A stretch of DNA of 64,000 nucleotides from Synergistaceae bacterium (lineage in GTDB: Bacteria > Synergistota > Synergistia > Synergistales > Aminobacteriaceae), in NCBI GenBank assembly GCA_017450125.1, contig JAFSWZ010000010.1:1-64000 (forward strand). Direction: 5' to 3'. Below, piece after piece: positions 18,382-26,975 of the stretch (the first letter of the stretch is position 1; the number at the start of each line of letters is the position of its first letter). Below the pieces are notes generated by a model. The model made no database searches. It had not been told where the DNA came from and was given only the letters and a program-made list of their open reading frames with translations. The translations under genes and the position numbers were made by a program.

Positions 18382-19499
18382 TTGAACAGTCCCTTGAACT
18401 TGCTGAACAGGTTTTCGTTCACCGGCGTGCCCATCTCCTCAGCGAGTGCCTCGATTAGTTCCTTCTGCTTGCCGCTGACTTCCTTCGGGATGTCGATGTT
18501 CACGTGAACGTGCAGGTCTCCTCTGTAGGACGACTTCAGGCGCGGCATACCTCTGCCCTTGAGCTTGATGACCTGCCCGTGCTGTGTTCCTGCAGGAATG
18601 CTGAACTTCTCCGTTGTGCCGTCAACACCGCTTATCTCCGCATCAGTGCCCAAGACTGCCTGCGGGTAGTTGATGGCTATCACGGTGTGAAGGTTGTCGC
18701 CGTCGCGCTCGAACCTCCTGTCGGGCTCGATGTCTATCGTGAGGTACAAGTCTCCGGCCGGGCCGCCGTTGTAGCCTTCGCCGCCTGCCCCCTGAATCAC
18801 GTACTGATGTCCGCTGAACACTCCGGGATGAATCTTCATGCTGTGGGTCTGCTTAGTGCGGATTCGGCCTGTGCCTCCGCATTCGCCGCACTTTTCGCGG
18901 ATGAATTTTCCTGTCCCTTTGCAGTCCGGGCACGGCGAAGCACTCTCGAACTTCATGTAGCCGTTCTGGTGCACAGTTACGACGCGTCCGCTCCCATGAC
19001 AGCGGGGGCACTTCTCGGGCTTAGTGCCGGATTTCGCGCCCGTGCCATGACAGTGCGAACATTCCTCGTCCCTCGTGAACTCAATCTCGCGCGTCGTCCC
19101 GTTGAACGCCTCAAGAAGAGTGATGTGGATGATCTGCTCCTCGTCTCTTCCGCGCCTGCTTCTGCGTGAACTTCCCCCGCCTCCTCCGCCGAACATCTGC
19201 GAGAACATGTCGCCGAACAAGTCTCCCAAGTCCACCGTCGTGAACCCTCCGCCAGCGAACCCTCCGCCGAACGGGTCTGCGCTCGGGCTGGTCGAGCCGG
19301 TGCGGTCGTAATGCGCGCGCTTTTCCGGGTCGCTGAGGACGGTATAGGCCGCGTTGATGCGCTTGAACTTCTCCTCTATGTCCTTGTCGCCCGGGTGTGC
19401 ATCGGGGTGAAACTGTTTCACAAGACTTCGGTACGCCTTCTTGATGTCCGCCTGTGATGCGTCTCTGGGAACTCCTAGTATCTCGTATAAGTCATCCAA
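18378..19499 (-). CDS. dnaJ: Chaperone DnaJ
   Basis: 373 residues, full length. J domain with HPD at 31-33, a Gly/Phe-rich linker (FGGGFAGGGF, GGGGGGSSRRSRRG), four CxxCxGxG zinc motifs (CSHCHGTG, CPRCHGSG, CPDCKGTG, CGECGGTG), and the C-terminal substrate-binding domains. It stimulates DnaK ATP hydrolysis and holds unfolded clients. The start is TTG about nine bases after GGAGGTG. No dnaK or grpE is nearby; instead the gene heads the acpS-slipin-alaS run. Confidence 0.97.
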   Translation of the reverse strand: MDDLYEILGVPRDASQADIKKAYRSLVKQFHPDAHPGDKDIEEKFKRINAAYTVLSDPEKRAHYDRTGSTSPSADPFGGGFAGGGFTTVDLGDLFGDMFSQMFGGGGGGSSRRSRRGRDEEQIIHITLLEAFNGTTREIEFTRDEECSHCHGTGAKSGTKPEKCPRCHGSGRVVTVHQNGYMKFESASPCPDCKGTGKFIREKCGECGGTGRIRTKQTHSMKIHPGVFSGHQYVIQGAGGEGYNGGPAGDLYLTIDIEPDRRFERDGDNLHTVIAINYPQAVLGTDAEISGVDGTTEKFSIPAGTQHGQVIKLKGRGMPRLKSSYRGDLHVHVNIDIPKEVSGKQKELIEALAEEMGTPVNENLFSKFKGLFK

Positions 19500-19515
19500 A
19501 CGTTACAGCACCTCC

Positions 19516-19552
19516 CTAAAAAATTACCCCTCCCGCCGATTCAGAGAGGGGT
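19516..19552 (-). terminator. Terminator between the coiled-coil gene and dnaJ
   Basis: On the minus strand ACCCCTC and GAGGGGT flank a 13-base loop and are followed by AATTTTTT. It should end transcription of the coiled-coil gene. Confidence 0.75.
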
Positions 19553-19579
19553 TTCACTCTACACTTCTTCCGCGATGAA

Positions 19580-20890
19580 CTAGCGGGTTGTACGTCTTCT
19601 CTGCTGTTGCTGTGTCGTCCTTGCGGGTGTCTCCAGCCTCCTCTTGAGGTCCTGTGCGGGCTTGTAGTCCGGGTTGATGGCGAGCGCACGGTCTGCCCAC
19701 GTTACGGCCTCGTCTCTCCTTCCGCGCAGTCTCTCCGCGCTGAGGCCTGCCCAGTATGCCGCGAGGTAGTTCGCTGTGGGTTCGGCTTCGTAGGCGGCGG
19801 TGTAGCTCTCGAGTGCCTGAGTTACCCTGTTGGAGCTGTAGCGCGTGTAGGCCTCTCTCTGCAGCGTAATGAGTTCCCTGCGTTTTGCGGCGGGTATCGG
19901 GTACGTGAGGATCATTGCGGCTTCCGTCGAGTTGTTGGGGTCGAAGGCAGGAAGTTCCTTGATGAGGGTCTCCATCTCCGCGACTTCGGCAGCTTTGCGC
20001 GATGCTTCGGTTTCCTTGTTGACGAGGGCAACTTCACGCGCCGTCAAGGCCGATGTGTTCTCCTCAAGCTCGGCGTTCTTCTTCGTGAGCTCGGCTTCTC
20101 TGGCTGTGAGGGCTGATTCCTTCTCCGCAAGCTGTGCCTCATGGTCAGAAGCCTGTTTCGTCGCCTCCGCAAGCTTCTGCTCCTGCTCGGCGGCTGATGC
20201 TTCACGCCCGGCTACTGCCTCTTCACGCCCGGCTAGCTCTGCCTGCTTGGCGTTGAGTTCTTCCTCGAGGGCGTTGAGCCTGCTGGTGGTGTCCTCGCGT
20301 TCTGTCAGGGATGCTTCGCGCTTAACGAGGTCTGCTTCACGGGCGGTGAGCTGGTCGGCGGCTTCCTTCGCGGAGATTTTGGCGTTGAGGTCGTTCTCGC
20401 GGCCTGCAAGGTCTGCCTCACGCTTGGCCAGCTCCGCTTCTCTTCCGGCTAAGGCTGATGATGCCTCCGTGAATTTCTGGCTTTCCTGCGCAAACACTGC
20501 CTCACGCCACGCGACTGCTCTTTCACGCTCCATGAGGGCAGTCTCACGCTGGGCTAACTGGCTCTCGCGCCCGGTAAGGACGGCACCTGCCGCGTTGTTC
20601 TCGATGGTCTTCTTGGCGAGTACTGCGGCTTTGGGGGCAAAGTCCTGCTCCTGCTGCGCCAGTTCGGCCGCACGTTCCTCGAGCCGGGCAGCTAACGCAT
20701 CGAGCTCGGCGGCTCTTGCTTCGAGGGCAGCTTCACGCTGTGCGAGTTCGTCAGGAGCTTCGGCCTCCGTAGCTTCTGCGACTTCTGCGGCAGCTTCAGG
20801 TTCGGCGGGTACGGCTTCGGGTTCATCTGCCAGCGCGGGCACGCACAATGACATGACCAGCAGCATTAGCAGTGCTGTTCTCCTCATCAT
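19580..20890 (-). CDS. Secreted long coiled-coil protein with C-terminal TPR-like region
   Basis: 436 residues from the ATG nine bases after GGAGG. A signal peptide covers residues 1-21 (ending PALADEP), then an Ala/Glu-rich segment, then about 260 residues of repetitive coiled coil built on AxREAxLxxRE units. The last 110 residues look like two TPR hairpins (AYTRYSSNRVTQALESYTAAYEAEP, WADRALAINPDYKPAQDLKRRLE). Likely a periplasmic structural or scaffold protein; I know no named family. Its composition creates a long antisense Ser/Ala frame that is not a gene. Confidence 0.82.
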   Translation of the reverse strand: MMRRTALLMLLVMSLCVPALADEPEAVPAEPEAAAEVAEATEAEAPDELAQREAALEARAAELDALAARLEERAAELAQQEQDFAPKAAVLAKKTIENNAAGAVLTGRESQLAQRETALMERERAVAWREAVFAQESQKFTEASSALAGREAELAKREADLAGRENDLNAKISAKEAADQLTAREADLVKREASLTEREDTTSRLNALEEELNAKQAELAGREEAVAGREASAAEQEQKLAEATKQASDHEAQLAEKESALTAREAELTKKNAELEENTSALTAREVALVNKETEASRKAAEVAEMETLIKELPAFDPNNSTEAAMILTYPIPAAKRRELITLQREAYTRYSSNRVTQALESYTAAYEAEPTANYLAAYWAGLSAERLRGRRDEAVTWADRALAINPDYKPAQDLKRRLETPARTTQQQQRRRTTR

Positions 20891-21036
20891 AAACAATATC
20901 CTCCCTGTGTGAAAAAATTTGTGTGTGAGTAATTCTATAATAATCACTAGTTTTTCACAAACAAGCCGTGTTGATAGCGTGTATAATACTCTCTACCCCA
21001 AACCCAAATTTTCAGCGAGAGGAGAAATTGTGTACC

Positions 21037-21927
21037 ATGTTCAAGCCTCACGGTATAGTTATCCCTGTCGTAACTCCTTTTGACGAGAGCGGCAAGTTCT
21101 TGGAGGACGAGTACAAGAGACTCCTTCAGTACTTCATCGACAACGGCATTCACGGAGTGTTCCCGTTCGGCACAAGCGGAGAGTTCTACGCGTTCGACAA
21201 CGGCTTCTACCGCCACGTCCTCGAGGTTACGTGCGAATACGCGCGCGGAAAGATGGACATTTACGCTGGAGCGAACCACATCACGCCTAAGGGAGCAATT
21301 GAGCTGGCCAAGATAGCCGAAGAAGTGAAGGTTGATGCTCTGAGCGTCTTAACGCCGATGTTCGTGAGCCAGACACAGGCCGAGCTTGAGATCTACTACC
21401 GCAAGATAGCCGACGCAACGAGCCTTCCCATCGTCATCTACAACAACAAGCCCAAGACGAACGTAACGGTTGCCCCCGAGACGATCCAGAAGCTGGCGAA
21501 GGTGAAGAACATCATTGCGGTGAAGGACTCTACCGGCGACATGACGAACAGCGAGGAGTACATCAGGCTTACGCGGGACAACCCGGAGTTCTGCGTACTG
21601 ATGGGCAGGGACACGCTGATTTACGCGGCCCTGTGGTACGGTGCGGCGGGAGCAATAACTTCGTGCGGTAATGCTGCTCCGAGAATCGCCGTAGACATCT
21701 ACGAGAACTTCATCAACAAGAACTACGAGGCGGCACTTGAGGCACAGTTCAAGCTGAGCGAGTTCAGGATTGCGACGAACATGGGTAGCTTCCCTGTGGC
21801 CATCAAGGAAGCACTGAACATGTTAGGCTTCAACGTCGGGAAGTGTGCGGAGCCTATCCAGCCTCTTACGCCGGAACAGCACGCGAAGCTAGAGGTTGTG
21901 CTGAAGAATATCGGCCTGCTGAAGTAG
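21037..21927 (+). CDS. DapA/NanA-family aldolase, candidate for 5-keto-4-deoxyglucarate cleavage
   Basis: 296 residues, a class I aldolase barrel. FPFGTSGEF is the phosphate/carboxylate-binding loop, Tyr135 (IVIYNNKP) and the Schiff-base Lys163 (IIAVKDSTGD) are in place. The family includes dihydrodipicolinate synthase, N-acetylneuraminate lyase and keto-deoxy-sugar-acid aldolases. No lysine pathway gene is near, whereas galactarate and glucarate dehydratases and tartronate semialdehyde reductase lie within 15 kb. I therefore infer a sugar-acid aldolase; the substrate is not proven. The ATG follows AGGAG by 12-13 bases. Confidence 0.85.
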   Translation: MFKPHGIVIPVVTPFDESGKFLEDEYKRLLQYFIDNGIHGVFPFGTSGEFYAFDNGFYRHVLEVTCEYARGKMDIYAGANHITPKGAIELAKIAEEVKVDALSVLTPMFVSQTQAELEIYYRKIADATSLPIVIYNNKPKTNVTVAPETIQKLAKVKNIIAVKDSTGDMTNSEEYIRLTRDNPEFCVLMGRDTLIYAALWYGAAGAITSCGNAAPRIAVDIYENFINKNYEAALEAQFKLSEFRIATNMGSFPVAIKEALNMLGFNVGKCAEPIQPLTPEQHAKLEVVLKNIGLLK

Positions 21928-21937
21928 GAACGTTAAG

Positions 21938-21957
21938 CCCCCTCGACTGTGAGGGGG
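21938..21957 (+). terminator. Terminator whose 3' arm carries the next gene's ribosome binding site
   Basis: CCCCCTC and GAGGGGG form a perfect seven-base stem with a six-base loop, then TAATCATT. The GAGGGGG arm lies nine bases before the ATG of the DUF488 gene and is its only good Shine-Dalgarno sequence. Confidence 0.7.
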
Positions 21958-21965
21958 TAATCATT

Positions 21966-22409
21966 ATGACCCTCTACACAATAGGCTTCACCAAGAAATC
22001 AGCAGAACAGTTTTTTGAGCTTTTGAGATGCTGCAAAATTCAGGTGGTGGTAGATGTTCGCCTGAAGAACACATCCAGCTTAAACGTTTTCACGATAAAG
22101 AGAGACCTTCCCTATTTTCTGGAGAAGATATGTACATGCACATACGAGCACTGTGCTAACTATGCACCTACGAAGGAACTCCTCACCTCTTGGAGGAAGA
22201 AGCTCATAACATGGGAGGAGTACGAGGAGCAGTACAAAGCCCTGATGCTCGAGCGTGAGGCTGTGAGGGACTTCGTCGTGAGGTTCGACGGCATCTACGA
22301 TTGTATGTGCCTGCTATGCTCCGAATCTACACCTGAACACTGCCACCGAAGACTTTTCGCCGAGATGATTGCCGAGCAGCTGCCCGATACGGAGATAATC
22401 CACCTGTGA
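21966..22409 (+). CDS. DUF488 family protein
   Basis: 147 residues. TLYTIGFTKKSAEQFFELL and VVVDVRLKNTSS are the family opening, and CLLCSESTPEHCHRRLFAEMIAE the C-terminal Cys/His motif typical of DUF488. The function is unknown. Its GTGA end overlaps the start of the following dual-OB-like gene, the partner often found beside DUF488. The start ATG follows GAGGGGG; longer in-frame extension lies inside the aldolase gene. Confidence 0.9.
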   Translation: MTLYTIGFTKKSAEQFFELLRCCKIQVVVDVRLKNTSSLNVFTIKRDLPYFLEKICTCTYEHCANYAPTKELLTSWRKKLITWEEYEEQYKALMLEREAVRDFVVRFDGIYDCMCLLCSESTPEHCHRRLFAEMIAEQLPDTEIIHL

Positions 22410-23039
22410 AGATTGACGCAGTGATTCTGGCCAAGTCCACGATGTGGGGGGAAGTTCTGCGTTGCGGGAATAGACGTTCACTCGGGAATGTGGGTGCGGT
22501 TCGTGGGTTACGGAGACGGCGACCCTCTCGACGACTCGCAGATGATGTTCATCAACGACGGCGGAAGCTGCCAGCCCCTCGACCTCGCGCGGGTACGTGT
22601 CGCAAAACGTTTCCCCCGCAAAAATCACGTTGAGGACTGCATGATAGAGCGCGATGCGTGGCTGAAACTTGGCCGCCTCACCGTCGCGGAAGTCCTGCTC
22701 TGCCACCCCGACGAATCCTACAGGTACATTTTCGGCAATGGAGGGGAGTACGTTACGGATGAAGAGATGAGCGAACTCCGGCACAGGTACTCGCTTATCC
22801 TCATCAGGGCGGACAACCTCACGCTTAACGTTGAGCGCAACCATGAAGGCAAACTTCGGAGCAGGGCATCATTCATCCACAACGGCAGAGAGTACACACA
22901 CATACGCGTAACCGACCCTGAGTACGAAGCCCGCGCGGTGAACATAGGCACGGCGTATCTGGTTATGAGTATGCCCGCAAAACCCTTCAACGGACGCTAC
23001 TACAAGCTCATCGCAAAGATTCTCCATGCGAAGCAATAA
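22406..23039 (+). pseudogene. Frameshifted dual-OB-domain-like protein gene
   Basis: The GTG overlapping the DUF488 stop starts MKIDAVILAKSTMWG in one frame. After a run of six G (22446-22451) the protein continues in another frame as FCVAGIDVHSGMWVRFVGYG through to YYKLIAKILHAKQ. Reading the run as five G gives one continuous protein of about 210 residues whose start resembles the small dual-OB proteins that accompany DUF488. The break is a single extra G: a true inactivating mutation, a slippage state or a sequence error. The downstream part keeps good codon structure, so decay is recent or absent. Confidence 0.75.
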
Positions 23040-23040
23040 A

Positions 23041-23064
23041 CCCTCCGGCCAAGAGACCAGAGGG
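23041..23064 (-). terminator. Terminator after the zinc-ribbon gene
   Basis: On the minus strand CCCTC, with inner GG and CC pairs, and GAGGG form a stem followed by TTTATT. It lies between convergent genes. Confidence 0.5.
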
Positions 23065-23083
23065 CACTAATTACTTCACTCAA

Positions 23084-23344
23084 CTAGCTTGCTGCGTTTG
23101 CTCCGGGAATCTTGTTCAGCTCGCAGTACAGGCACTTTTCGCCGACATGGTGCATGTTACCGCAAACAGGACACTTCACCATGTTATCGCTCTCGCTTTC
23201 GTACATGTATATTCCCCTGCACGAGGGGCACACGTACAGATCTGCGTGCATCCTGCTGTGCGACAATGAGCTTCCCATTGCGTAACCCTTCTTCTTCGCC
23301 TCAAGAGGAACATTGCACACGGGGCACATCTTCACTTCATTCAT
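23084..23344 (-). CDS. Small zinc-ribbon protein
   Basis: 86 residues with four CxxC pairs: CPVC, CPSC, CPVC and CLYC, enough for two zinc ribbons. No other domain or membrane segment is seen, and I cannot assign a function. It begins 14 bases after dctM with SD-like GGAGGTGAGAG and may be the last gene of the TRAP operon. Confidence 0.8.
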   Translation of the reverse strand: MNEVKMCPVCNVPLEAKKKGYAMGSSLSHSRMHADLYVCPSCRGIYMYESESDNMVKCPVCGNMHHVGEKCLYCELNKIPGANAAS

Positions 23345-23358
23345 GCTCTCTCACCTCC

Positions 23359-24642
23359 CTAGCTTATCCACGCCGTCAGAGCCGGGAACATCGTGAACGC
23401 AAAGCACATCAGGATAAACAGTATCAACGGCACCCACAGCTTCCTGCTGATCTCGCCTACCGACAGCTTCGAGATAGGAAGCATCGTGAACAGCGCAAGC
23501 CCTACAGGAGGAGTTACGAGGCCGATGCTCTGTATGCCGACCATTCCGACGAGAAGATGATACGGCTCAACCCCGAGCTTGAACGCCACAGGCAGGACTA
23601 TCGGAACGAGCATATAGCAAGCAGTCCCCGAGTCCATGAACATCCCCAGCACGAACAATGCCATCATTATCATGAACGTTACGAGCTGTGCACCCGCACC
23701 CGATTTCTCGATTAAGCCCGCAATAACTGTAGCGGCATTCAGAGCCTCGAGGCAGGAGCTCAGGATGTTAGCTGCAAACAGCACAACAAGCAGAGGCACA
23801 GCAACTTCTAGGCCCTCTTTTATCGTGTCAATGCACTGCTTCCACGTCAGAGTCTTGTAGATCATAACGCTGACTATTGCTCCGTAAACTACACTGACAA
23901 CCGCCGCCTGAGCTACTGTGAACAGTCCGCTGAAGATTCCTCCGAGAATGATTAACGGCGAGAGCAGAGCCCAGATTCCGTCGGAAAAGACTTTTCCGAA
24001 GCCCATAGCACGGATCTTATTGTGGTGCGACATAATGACTTCGGGATTTCCGTTGCCGTTGATCAGGCAGTACAGGTACGCGTAGACTATCAGCATGAGA
24101 CCGATTGCTACTCCGAGAACCGCTCCGCCATAATATCCAGTAGTGAGATCCAAATCTGCGAGGCCTATAACGACAGTCAGAGGCGTGCTCGGAGGAATCA
24201 GGAAGCCCAAGACTCCCGAACACATCAGGATAGACGTGCAGAAAGCGTTATCGTAGCCCATCTCGATTAGCAGAGGGAGGCACATTCCGCCGACTGCCGC
24301 AGTAACAGCCGTAGCACTGCCCGAAATAGAGCTGTAGAACATTGCGGTTAAGATACACACTATCGGCATGAACCCCGTCTTTGCTCCCAAGAAGTAATTG
24401 AACACGTCGTAGATTTTCTCGGTGAGCTTCCCGCTGGACATTACCTGCCCCGCAATGATGAACAGCACAATAGGGACTCCCGTAGCGTTCATAGTCTTGG
24501 CCACAGACCAGCCCGCGAACTGCACGAAAGAAATCAGGTCAGGGAACAGAGGCAGTGCTGAAGAAAGCACCATGCTGAAGAATATCGGCAGGCCGAGAGC
24601 AAGCATCAGGAAGAACAGGACGATAAATACAGTTACGAGCAT
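23359..24642 (-). CDS. dctM: TRAP transporter large permease subunit
   Basis: 427 residues with about eleven to twelve hydrophobic segments. The DctM signatures are clear: SSISGSATAVTAAVGGMCLPLLIEMGYD, GFLIPPSTPLTVVIGL and the mirrored LVTPPVGLALF. It carries out sodium- or proton-coupled import together with the small subunit. The ATG follows AGGGGGA. It lies three bases after dctQ. The receptor gene of the operon is not a DctP or TAXI type but TctC-like. Confidence 0.95.
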   Translation of the reverse strand: MLVTVFIVLFFLMLALGLPIFFSMVLSSALPLFPDLISFVQFAGWSVAKTMNATGVPIVLFIIAGQVMSSGKLTEKIYDVFNYFLGAKTGFMPIVCILTAMFYSSISGSATAVTAAVGGMCLPLLIEMGYDNAFCTSILMCSGVLGFLIPPSTPLTVVIGLADLDLTTGYYGGAVLGVAIGLMLIVYAYLYCLINGNGNPEVIMSHHNKIRAMGFGKVFSDGIWALLSPLIILGGIFSGLFTVAQAAVVSVVYGAIVSVMIYKTLTWKQCIDTIKEGLEVAVPLLVVLFAANILSSCLEALNAATVIAGLIEKSGAGAQLVTFMIMMALFVLGMFMDSGTACYMLVPIVLPVAFKLGVEPYHLLVGMVGIQSIGLVTPPVGLALFTMLPISKLSVGEISRKLWVPLILFILMCFAFTMFPALTAWIS

Positions 24643-24645
24643 AAA

Positions 24646-25095
24646 CTATTCCCCCTTCCTGGCAGAAAAAATGTCCCGCACAAGATAGAGCAGGGACACA
24701 GGATATACGACGAGCGAGAGGACATAAAGCACGCCGTTCCACTTGTTGTCCATTGAAGCGGACGAGAACGAATCATCAGCAAGATACTTCTTAAAGCCGA
24801 TAATCAGTGCAGCTTCAAGCAGCACATACCCGACGAGCATAAGTATCTGGTTCAGCTTCGTTAATGTCTTCTGGAGGGATTCCGGGTAAAGCAGCACAAA
24901 GGAGTCTATCGCCATGAATAACCCTTTCCGCGCGCAGAATATCACGCCGATCAAGCACACTATTCCGTAGAGCCTCACAGCCCATATGCTGCCGTTCACG
25001 CCCGGAATAATGTCGACAAGCGTCGCAAGGCATATCAGCATGAAGATGAAGAATATTATGTTCAGCTCAAAGCCGCCGCTTTTATTGTCGCTCAT
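24646..25095 (-). CDS. dctQ: TRAP transporter small permease subunit
   Basis: 149 residues with four predicted membrane segments (LNIIFFIFMLICLATLV, AVRLYGIVCLIGVIFCA, ILMLVGYVLLEAALIIGF, VLYVLSLVVYPVSLLYLV), the DctQ pattern. Sequence conservation in this family is low, but its place directly before dctM confirms it. Several in-frame starts exist; the ATG ten bases after AGGAG is preferred, just beyond the stop of the receptor gene. Confidence 0.85.
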   Translation of the reverse strand: MSDNKSGGFELNIIFFIFMLICLATLVDIIPGVNGSIWAVRLYGIVCLIGVIFCARKGLFMAIDSFVLLYPESLQKTLTKLNQILMLVGYVLLEAALIIGFKKYLADDSFSSASMDNKWNGVLYVLSLVVYPVSLLYLVRDIFSARKGE

Positions 25096-25100
25096 AATCA

Positions 25101-26048
25101 TCACTCTCCTACGTTGAACCTGAAATTCATGTTCAGGTTAGCTTTCGAGAGGACTGCGAGAGTCCTTGCCTGCCAGTCGTGAATGAACTTCACGGCCTCT
25201 TCTCCCGACAAACCCAGAGGAGTCATCCTCGTGTCAGCAAGATACTTCTGGAACGCCTCAGAGTTATACGCCTTGAGGAACTCACCGCGCCACTTGGCCA
25301 AGACATCTGGAGCAGTACCCTTCTTCACGAACACGCCATAGAACGGCCCCCAAGGGAGATTTTCCGCAAACGCAGGGTATTCGTCAGTGATTAACGGAAC
25401 GTCCCAGCCGTCAATCTTCTCATTGTGGATGAGTGATATGAACTTCAGCTTTCCGTCCCTGAATAAATCTTTGCCCATCTGGAGCTTGCAGAACGTGAAA
25501 TCAGCTTTTCCGTTAACGACAGCATCACGGGCGGCCATGTCTCCGGCGTACCATTCCTGAATAAATGAAGCACCTGTTACGTTCCCGAGCATTGCCGTTA
25601 GCGTCCAGGGCATACCGCCGACGTTTGTAGTTGCTTCGACGACCTCCTGCCCGGACTTCGCGGCCTCTACTATCTCGGTGAAGGTCTGCCACTTAGAGTC
25701 CGCAGGAACTATAACGCCTACAACTTCCGTAGCCGCGAGAAGCACGCACTCGAAATCGTCATAGTCTATGTCGCTGTAGCCCAGCAGCTTGTAGAGCGTG
25801 GGGTTTTCTGCGTTCATGAGGAGTGTCTGTCCGTCTGCCGGCTGTCCGTAAACGTACATTGTCGCCATTGCTCCGGCGAGTCCTGTTCTGGTTACGGGGT
25901 CAACAGTGCCGTTCATCTGGGACGTGAGAATCCTCATGAGGGTATCAGTTCCGCCGCCTGCCGCCCAGCCTATTACGCCCTGTGCACCGAAGGCACATCC
26001 CGAGCATAACAGCACAGCAAGTAGTGCCGCACAAATTTTCCGTGTCAT
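25101..26048 (-). CDS. TctC (Bug) family substrate-binding protein beside a TRAP permease
   Basis: 315 residues with a signal peptide (cleavage near CAFGAQG). The family motifs are GWAAGGGTDTLMRIL, GLAGAMATMYVYGQPADGQTLL and VKKGTAPDVLAKWRGEFLKAY. Bug receptors bind carboxylates in the periplasm and normally deliver to TctAB. Here the next two genes are dctQ and dctM, and aroD precedes. GGAGG lies six bases before the ATG. The substrate may be a cyclic or aldaric acid given aroD, but this is a guess. Confidence 0.9.
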   Translation of the reverse strand: MTRKICAALLAVLLCSGCAFGAQGVIGWAAGGGTDTLMRILTSQMNGTVDPVTRTGLAGAMATMYVYGQPADGQTLLMNAENPTLYKLLGYSDIDYDDFECVLLAATEVVGVIVPADSKWQTFTEIVEAAKSGQEVVEATTNVGGMPWTLTAMLGNVTGASFIQEWYAGDMAARDAVVNGKADFTFCKLQMGKDLFRDGKLKFISLIHNEKIDGWDVPLITDEYPAFAENLPWGPFYGVFVKKGTAPDVLAKWRGEFLKAYNSEAFQKYLADTRMTPLGLSGEEAVKFIHDWQARTLAVLSKANLNMNFRFNVGE

Positions 26049-26060
26049 TGCCGGCCTCCT

Positions 26061-26852
26061 TTATGCCTCGCTGGACTTGTGGATGAGTTCGAGCATGTCC
26101 TTGAGGTCGCCTACCTGAATCTGTCCAGGTGCGCTGGCCTGTCCTGCTGCTCCGAACGTCATGCACGAACCCGACAGCTCGCACGCGACACGGCTCATCA
26201 TTCCCTTCGGCCCCATCGAGATTGTGAGGAAGGGGCGGTCTGCGTACTTGCTGGCGAACTCATACGAGGCATCAAGTACCGCGAGAACGTCTCCCTTAGT
26301 TACGGGCATAACTGCGGCTTTGGGGAGGTCTGCTCCGGCAGCCTGCTGGTTTCTGAGAGTCGCAACCATCTCTGAGGCTGAAGGCGTGGCAGAGAAGTTG
26401 TGCCTTGAACCTACAACCAGACACTTGGCCGCGTGAAGCTCCTCAACGAGTTTTGCGGAGACTTCGGAGACTTTGCCGTTCCAGTCGGTATTTCCCCAGA
26501 ACATCTCGACATCAATGAGGTCCGCATCTCCTGACTTTGCGGCGGCAAGATTTGCCTTCGCGTAGTCTTCGAACGACGGGGCAACTTCTCCGCCTTCGGG
26601 CTTCGTGCGAATCGTGAAGAGCAGGGGAGTATCTCCCAGTGCCGAACGCAGAGCCTTAAGCGTATCCAGCATTACGGGTGTGCTGAAGAGGTCTTCATAG
26701 AAGTCTGCTCTCCACTCGACAAGGTCAACGGGCAGCGTCTTGATCTCTGCGGCCTTCTCCAGAATTGCTGCCTTAGTCTTCGCGACTATGGGGACGATAG
26801 TTTTCGGGACTCCTGCCCCGAGCTCAACATTACGAATCTTGACAGTCTTCAT
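26061..26852 (-). CDS. aroD: Type I 3-dehydroquinate dehydratase
   Basis: 263 residues. VDLVEWRADFYED, the catalytic His151 in SRHNFSATP and the Schiff-base Lys178 in DLPKAAVMP match the type I family, and SMGPKGMMSRV closes the barrel. It converts 3-dehydroquinate to 3-dehydroshikimate. The ATG lies 11 bases after GGAGG; a GTG three codons earlier is too close. The gene heads a transporter operon and faces a LysR gene, so a catabolic role on quinate or shikimate is as likely as aromatic synthesis. Confidence 0.93.
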   Translation of the reverse strand: MKTVKIRNVELGAGVPKTIVPIVAKTKAAILEKAAEIKTLPVDLVEWRADFYEDLFSTPVMLDTLKALRSALGDTPLLFTIRTKPEGGEVAPSFEDYAKANLAAAKSGDADLIDVEMFWGNTDWNGKVSEVSAKLVEELHAAKCLVVGSRHNFSATPSASEMVATLRNQQAAGADLPKAAVMPVTKGDVLAVLDASYEFASKYADRPFLTISMGPKGMMSRVACELSGSCMTFGAAGQASAPGQIQVGDLKDMLELIHKSSEA

Positions 26853-26903
26853 TATGTACACTGCCTCCTGTTAAAAATTGTGATTGGGATTGTCCGTGTA
26901 TTC

Positions 26904-26931
26904 TATAATTAGTCTTTGCGCATATCTAATT
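26904..26931. promoter_or_regulatory. TATAAT box and inverted repeat between aroD and the LysR gene
   Basis: TATAAT at 26904-26909 overlaps a perfect inverted repeat AATTAG-N13-CTAATT (26907-26931). It lies midway between divergent start codons, where LysR proteins usually bind. No clear -35 box is visible at the proper spacing. A candidate operator only. Confidence 0.4.
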
Positions 26932-26975
26932 CCTAAATTTGCACTTATTGATAGATTTTGAAGGGGGAAAATTTC

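Noticed and set aside
19869-20912. Long plus-strand open frame of 347 codons
   Set aside because: It is antisense to the coiled-coil gene; its Ser/Ala-rich product mirrors the repeated Glu/Ala codons, and it has no ribosome binding site.
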